DNA of 64,000 nt, from the NCBI GenBank assembly GCA_900491605.1, contig UESW01005039.1, positions 173,192 to 237,191 of the forward strand. Reading direction: 5' to 3'. Shown here piece after piece: positions 58,301 to 64,000 of this stretch; the first letter of the stretch is position 1; every line of letters begins with the position of its first letter. This DNA comes from Calamus simplicifolius (lineage: Eukaryota > Streptophyta > Magnoliopsida > Arecales > Arecaceae). Below the pieces are notes generated by a model that did not search any database, was not told the DNA's origin, and worked only from the letters and a program-made list of their open reading frames with translations. A program made the translations under genes and the position numbers.

Positions 58301-59376
58301 ATCAAGCTATTAAATCTTATGGTTTTGATCAAAGTCCTGACGAGTCATGTGTATACAAGAAGCGTGATGGAAAAACTTTGGTATTTCTGGTGCTATATGT
58401 GGATGACATCTTACTTATTGGAAACGATATGGGAGTGTTATCTTCGGTCAAAGTATGGTTATCTGGACAATTTGATATGAAGGACTTGGGAGAAGCAAGT
58501 CACATCCTAGGGATCAAGCTTTTGCGAGATCGCAAGCAAAGGATGATATGCTTATCTCAAGCCACTTATATCGATAAAATTCTCACCCGTTTTGGTATGC
58601 ATAATTCCAAGAAAGGATTTCTTCCTTTCAGGCATGGAATTTCTCTATCTAAGGATCAGTGTCCTAAGACACCTAAAGAGATAGAAAGTATGAAGGCAGT
58701 TCCTTATGCTTCTGCAGTAGGAAGCCTATGTATGCTATGCTATGTACTAGACCTGATATCTGTTTTGCCGTAGGCATAGTTAGCAGATTTCAGTCTAACC
58801 CTGGGCGAGAACATTGGACTGCAGTAAACATATAATTAAGTACCTAAAAAGGACTAAAGATTATATGTTAGTTTACCAAGCAGATAGTCTTGTGCCTATA
58901 GGATATACAGATTCGGACTTCCAATCAGATAATGAATCTAGGAAATCAACCTCGGGATATGTGTTCACTTTGGGTGGTGGAGCAATTAGCTAGAGAGTGT
59001 CAAGCAGACTTGTGTTGCTGACTCTACCATGGAAGCTGAGTATTGGCTGCATCTGAGCTGCAAAGAGGCTTTTTGGCTAAGAAACTTTCTTTTGGATCTT
59101 AGTGTGATACCTTCAGTGCAATTACCTATTACACTTTATTGTGATAATAGTGGGGCAGTTGCTAATTCGAAGGAACCCAGGACTCATAAGAAATCTAAAC
59201 ACATTGAGCGTAAGTATCACCTGATACATGACATCGTGCAAAGAGGTGACGTGCTGGTGACCAAGGTTATATCTGAGGACAACCTGGCAGATCCTTTTAC
59301 AAAGAGTTTAACTTCAAAAGTTTTTGATAGACATGTAGAGGGCATGGGAGTTATATGTGTACAAGCATTGCTTTGA
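55330..59376 (+). pseudogene. Copia 2 gag-pol pseudogene
   Basis: Gag: ENKLISPNYIDWKRNLDIVL near 55360, a frame change near 55450, then the UBN2-type core to 55954; zinc knuckle CFVCKQPGHWKQQC at about 56047-56088; protease GWCVDTGATNHVCNS at 56165-56210; pre-integrase WHLRLGHIN with CESC near 56695; integrase core HSDLCGPI, LRSDRGGEY (56967) and, after a frame change near 57035, PQQNGVAERRNRTL; RT with WIYKKKRGADGKW, QMDVKTAFLNGNLNE, LVLYVDDILLIGND (about 58390-58430); RNase H with MEAEYWLHLSCKEAFWL and LYCDNSGAVANSKEP, ending at 59376. Frame changes at about 55450, 57035, 57240 and 58240 and stops near 55954, 58013 and 58771 make it non-coding as a polyprotein. Confidence 0.9.
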
Positions 59377-59391
59377 GTCTAAGTGGGAGAT

Positions 59392-60433
59392 TGATAGAGA
59401 TATAGACTAAAAGATATGCTTTATGTTATGTCTTTACATTTTAATGAGAATTCATTTTGAGCAATGTGTGCCATTTACTATATATATGTGCATGTGTCTA
59501 GTATTTACAAAGTGTATTTGATCTAGTGTGTAGAGTACGGCTTACACACAGAAGACTAGATCATCGGTTCTTTTGGAATACAAGTTTATTGTTCACAGTT
59601 TTAGATGGAATTGGACACACCATCAGTAGAACTGTAGCACAAATTTTTAGTAGGTCTGTCTTAACTACGGGGAATGGTTTATTCTAACTATTTGTGCTAG
59701 TACACTTTGTGTGTATTGAACAGGACCCAGTTGAGTTAATTATTTTATACTGACTTTATAAAATAATTTAAAACTCATAAATATTATGATTACTTATGCT
59801 CTTAATCGAATTCTATTTCTAGACACGTGTATGTAGTGATTATTGCTTTGATTACACATAGAGTAAGATTCTAGATGAGTCAATTAACTCAGTGGGTTGG
59901 ACAATAACATTATATATGGTGAATATTAATAGTTGAAGGAATCCACGTCCTGTTAATTTGGATTGATGATATCCCCTTGAGAAAGCTTATAAGTTTTGAT
60001 TATATCAAATCTTGCAAGTAGATTTTGAATCCGATACATCAAATAAGTTAAGTGGATAAGTCTCAAGGATAATAACAGCTAATTAAATTATATTGTCAGT
60101 CATTAAATTAAATTGATGGATATCTGTTATCTTAACGTGGGAAGATAATAAGTATTTAATATTAAGGCTCAAAAATATAAATTCGAATGTGATTAGGAGT
60201 ACAATTATGATTCTTTAGTGGAATGAATTGTAATTTACGTAATTGAATCCTAACCCGGAATAGGATTAGAAGATTTAATTACGTGGAAAGTCCTTTTCAT
60301 ATTTGCCTATTGGTCCCTGTTGTAGCCCTATAAATACCCTCTCAGTTGGTTGCTAGAGTTAACATTTTTAAGAAAAAAAGAAAAACAAAAAACCCTAGGT
60401 CGGCCGAGAGATCCCACCATCTTGTGAGAGAAG
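59392..60433 (+). repeat. Copia 2 3' LTR, truncated
   Basis: Matches the 5' LTR from TGATAGAG to CTTGTGAGAGAAG, then switches to unrelated sequence (CTCTTTAGCCACTG). The last about 175 bp are missing. The TATAAAT box is kept at 60329-60335. Confidence 0.92.
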
Positions 60434-61057
60434 CTCTTTAGCCACTGTCGTATGATTTACCAGCCTCCATATATGCAGGTAATCCAAGGTTTGATGATCC
60501 AAATATAATAAGCTCTTTTCACTGAGCGATGCTTTCTATGTGCTTGTTCCTCCATGTTTTAGAATAATATTTGACATAGAAACAACTCTCTAATTGCAAG
60601 AAACTACAAGAAATACGAAGCCAATGAATATCTGTGATGATATTTCGATGCTTCTGATTTAGGGCCTTCCAATCCTACTGCAGAGATCTAAACCCTTATT
60701 TACGAAGAGAAGATATGGATGCTTTAGTGAACAATAATATCCTGGGTGACACCCAAAACACAACATCAAGACAAATCATACCAAATATTTCTCAAAATTA
60801 TAAATAATATAATAAGAAAATAATCCTTCATCCAAAACAAAATCCTTATTGTCCAAGTTGGCATGCTCCAAGGCAAATCTCTATTGCACTGCCATAAATT
60901 TAAGCTTCATTGTGGTCGGAGAATCCAACCCATTATGCCTCGAGGGTCGAAGCATTACTTATTTTTGGTAATTCCCAAAGCCGTTGCTTAGGAGGAATGC
61001 TGCATGAAATTTCTATAGCCTTACAAATTTATCAGGCTTGCTTATCTATGACCCTAA
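60434..61057. other. Intergenic, no recognised feature
   Basis: Unique-looking AT-rich sequence after the truncated LTR; I see no continuation of the old Gypsy element here. Confidence 0.55.
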
Positions 61058-61338
61058 GGTAGTATTTGATAAAAAATAACTATCTCTGGATAAGTATCCA
61101 GGATAAAGCTTATCCAGAAAATAATTGAAAAAATAACTACTCTTTTATAATAACAATTTTACCCTCAAAAAATAAGTTTAAAAAAAATAACTATTCCTCC
61201 TGTCTCTAGGGAATACGTTTAAAGAAACCATGGGTTATTCCCTTTGATTAACTTTTTTTCTTAGCTATCCTTCGTAATTATGCCTTTTTTAAGGAATAAG
61301 AAAGGATATCCTCCTTATTCTCTATTTCAAGCACAACC
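61058..61338. mobile_element. Tourist-like MITE, 281 bp
   Basis: TAA duplications at 61055-61057 and 61339-61341 flank imperfect terminal inverted repeats GGTAGTATTTGATAAAAAAT and (reverse complement of the right end) GGTTGTGCTTGAAATAGAGA. It aligns in reverse with 34180-34410. Confidence 0.82.
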
Positions 61339-64000
61339 TAAGAAATTATTTACAGATCTAGTAGAAGAAAAGAGGGAGAACTAAAATTGTACATTTCTCG
61401 TGATATATACAACATGAGCCTTAGTCAACACTCCCAAGTTAACACGTTCCTACCTGCAATACTAAACACAAGCCTCAGTCAGCCTCATAATATGCATTAA
61501 ACGAACCAATCGATTGACTTTGATGCCATGGCTTTCTCAACTCCGAAACACTAACGTCGGTTTACTCATGCTAAGAACAATTTCCACGTCCATTGCCCTC
61601 CAAAACTCGCACCGTTGGCTAGCATCCTGGTTGCTAGAATCTTTTAAGAATGTGGAGCAACCTCTGGCTTCTATCATCCTAAAATATCTTAAGCCAATAA
61701 ACACAACAAAAATGTTGGCTAAAATTTACACTAACATGAAATGCTCAACAATATATTCCTCTTACCATCGCGTCATATCACTTTTTCTAGGTACTGCCTC
61801 TAGATGCTTTAGACATACAGGCAAACCGTGATGTCTTGGACCGCTAAATGTTTGGTGATCCAGCAGAGGTATTTCTTTGACAAAGATTAGCAAAACAAAT
61901 GCAAAAAGCTCTTGAAAGAATCTGGAATTTCATTGGGGGCAAACCTTTGCGGCTGCTGCATACAAAAAGTAGGCATCAGAAGAAATGGATCTATACAAGT
62001 TCTATTAAAGCAGATTCTAGACACCACACAATAATCTGGGGAAAGATGGATTGCCTATGGAACATCTAGAACAGCAAGGTAATTTATTTTCTGCATCTTC
62101 TTAACAGACTACCAGCATAAATCATGGAGTGTTTCATGGGATTTCATTCTCAAATCAAAAAATATCTGATATTTGGGAAGAAAAAATTGATGCCCTGCTT
62201 CCAATCAAACTTCAAATGATTATTTGACTGGTGGTCTCATGGTGGGAGCATATAACCATATCCGTAACCACCAAGCCTACTCCAAATTCTATGGAATATG
62301 AAAGCATGTAGGAGAAACCTTGATCTTTGTAATCTGAATATAATAAAATTGAAATGTTTAGTCTCAGACCAATGACAACGATTATAATAAATGCTATCAA
62401 TTGATGAAATAAAAAAGTCTATTATCCACGACTGTTTTATTTTCTTCCCGTAATATTAATTACATACTAATATTCTATCGATAATAAATTTCATGCTGAG
62501 TCAAGTAAGCACATATGTAGCAACCATTTGTATAAGAACATTTTATTATGAATCTATGATTAAGTAAATCCTCCTAGCCCATTTTCTTTATAACCAATCA
62601 TGAAGTTAAGGGCCTGCTTGGTGCTGCTCTGTTCCTCTTTTTTTTATTTTCTTTTCCGTTTCCATACAAATTAGTCCAAAAAATCAAAAGGAAAATGATG
62701 TTAGAGACAGCATCTACATATAATTTCTCCCATTTATTGCTTTTATTTTTCACTTTTTCTGAAGGCAATAAATTTTTGTTACCAAATGCTCTAAAGGTTT
62801 TAAAAAAATTTAAAAAAACAAAAGGGTTTCAGGATGCACATTTGTTCAGTCTAGTTTAATTTTTTTCTTGGATTTTTGAAAACAAGATGAGATAACCAAA
62901 ACAATGTTCAAGAGTGGACGCATTAAGAAGCTTTCCAAACGTATATAATTTTTGTGTTTGATAGAGGTTTCAATTTTCAATTAGTAACATGAATATCCAC
63001 CCACAATAATAGTAAAAAAAGATAGCAAATGATCAATCTTACAATTCATGATTCATACTGTTAAATATTAATCACTTTATAAAGTCTATGAACAATCACC
63101 AGAATTTACAAGGATTACACCATTTTAAACAAACTTGTGAGCAGTTCTTGCACGTGAAATCAAGACTGGCATTATTGCTTATATAATTTAGTCAAAATAA
63201 TAATAAGCAAAATCAAAAAACTACTTGCCAACTATATAGATGAAAAAACTCTATAAATGTTACCTTTAATATTTTTATTCTACAACATTAGATAATTGAT
63301 TACATGTATTTAATTATAATTAGTCTTCCTCTTATGTAACCTGTCCAAATCAGATAATTGGATACACATCAGAATCCAAGTCTAATGCCCGTGTACATGC
63401 AATGCTGGTTTTAATGGCGACAATTCAGCATAATGAATGTCATACACTCAAAGGTGACCTGTTGCATTGACTGTTGAATGCTGGCTCATGGATCACATTG
63501 AACATTGTTTTGGCACAATACCTAAACAAGTTATTAAAAAAATATAGAAGCCACACCAGAAAGGATATCTTGATTTCACCTAACTTTGAGTAGTAGCTAT
63601 AGGCTATATCAATAAGATGAGTATTTATTCAGGAAAATTGGTAAAAGATATGTTTAGTGATTAAATAGATCCAGATTAGAACATGATGTTACAGCAATGA
63701 TCAAATGGTAACTGCTTTCACAGTGATTTTCCTTCTTGCAAGAAATACCTCTTTTTTTATTTTTTCAAAAAACTGAGCACGAGACGCTAAATATAAGTGC
63801 TGATTGCTGAACATTAGAGAAATTTATTGCATGGCAATTATAATGGCTGGTTGAGAATGTGATGAGTATCCTTGATTCTTGCTCACTTAACAGCATAATT
63901 TCTGTCGGAAGAGGTTTCTAATATGGCATTTGATATGATTTAATCATGCACTTATAGCACTTATGGTAGCTGATTTTTGCTACAGTAAATGTTCAACGGG
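61339..64000. other. Intergenic, no supported gene
   Basis: AT-rich. A GGGCCTGCTTGGTGC sequence at 62609 preceded by TTAA resembles a PIF/Harbinger MITE terminus, but its partner end is unclear. A 105-codon frame at 61514-61831 (+) has no recognisable motif. Confidence 0.5.

Larger units (their letters stand above)
52686..60433 (+). mobile_element. Copia LTR retrotransposon 2 (right LTR truncated)
   Basis: Left LTR 52686-53902, PBS TGGTATCAGAGC at 53904-53915, gag-pol on the + strand, purine tract AAGTGGGAGAT before the right LTR at 59392. The right LTR stops at 60433, about 175 bp short of the full length, so no target duplication can be matched to CTAAC at 52681-52685. Domain order gag, protease, integrase, RT, RNase H is Copia. 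The long LTR suggests an Angela/Tork-type lineage, but this is a guess. Confidence 0.92.

Noticed and set aside
61514..61831. 105-codon plus-strand frame
   Set aside because: No domain and no splice context; intergenic chance frame.
62609..62790. GGGCCTGCTTGGTGC as a MITE end
   Set aside because: A matching opposite terminus and 3-bp duplication could not be identified.

Overview
The window looks like nuclear DNA of a flowering plant, probably a monocot with a TE-rich genome of the palm type. The monocot/palm placement is inference from overall composition and element types and is weak. The evidence for a plant is firm: GT-AG introns in two conserved plant genes, initiator-Met PBS Copia elements, Tat-lineage Gypsy elements, RTE and L1 LINEs, and Tourist-like MITEs.

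Only two host genes are visible and they converge. On the + strand, positions 224-8220 hold the last three coding exons of a MATE/DETOXIFICATION efflux transporter; its 5' part lies outside the window. Its final intron is 7.5 kb because an RTE LINE (807-7993, 14-bp target-site duplication) landed there and was later split by a Copia element (1587-5808, 5-bp duplication). On the - strand, positions 32898-12434 hold a complete eight-exon gene for the exosome core subunit RRP43 (EXOSC8 family, 303 aa). It is stretched to 20.5 kb, mainly by a 5.8-kb intron with LINE and hAT-like debris and a 10.6-kb intron carrying a truncated Tat-type Gypsy element (about 23848-28669).

From about 33300 to 60433 the window is a nested retrotransposon stack directly upstream of RRP43. 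The oldest layer is a decayed Gypsy pol on the - strand: RT and RNase H at 51480-52685, integrase at 34411-34856 and 33300-33400. It was interrupted by a Tourist-like MITE compound (33401-34410, TAA duplication), by a 16.4-kb Tat-lineage Gypsy (34857-51284, CATAA duplication, 1.28-kb LTRs) and by a 7.7-kb Copia element (52686-60433) whose right LTR is cut short.

The 16.4-kb Tat element is the most interesting object. Besides decayed gag-pol with two RNase H domains it has an 8.4-kb 3' region. That region holds an about 30-unit minisatellite whose every unit is a short perfect hairpin (CTCGGC-AGG-GCCGAG), a second array built on the same stem, and at least two antisense genes: a four-exon gene for a 'putative gypsy-type transposon' (Transposase_28-like) plus coiled-coil protein, and an intact 98-aa coiled-coil ORF 62 bp downstream of a TATAAATA box. 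A third antisense TATA motif precedes an open but unrecognised frame. The LTRs repeat the same CTCGG/CCGAG hairpin theme, and the neighbouring Copia element independently carries a hairpin array in its leader.

The remaining sequence (60434-64000 and the longer introns) is AT-rich, with small repeats and no gene I can support.
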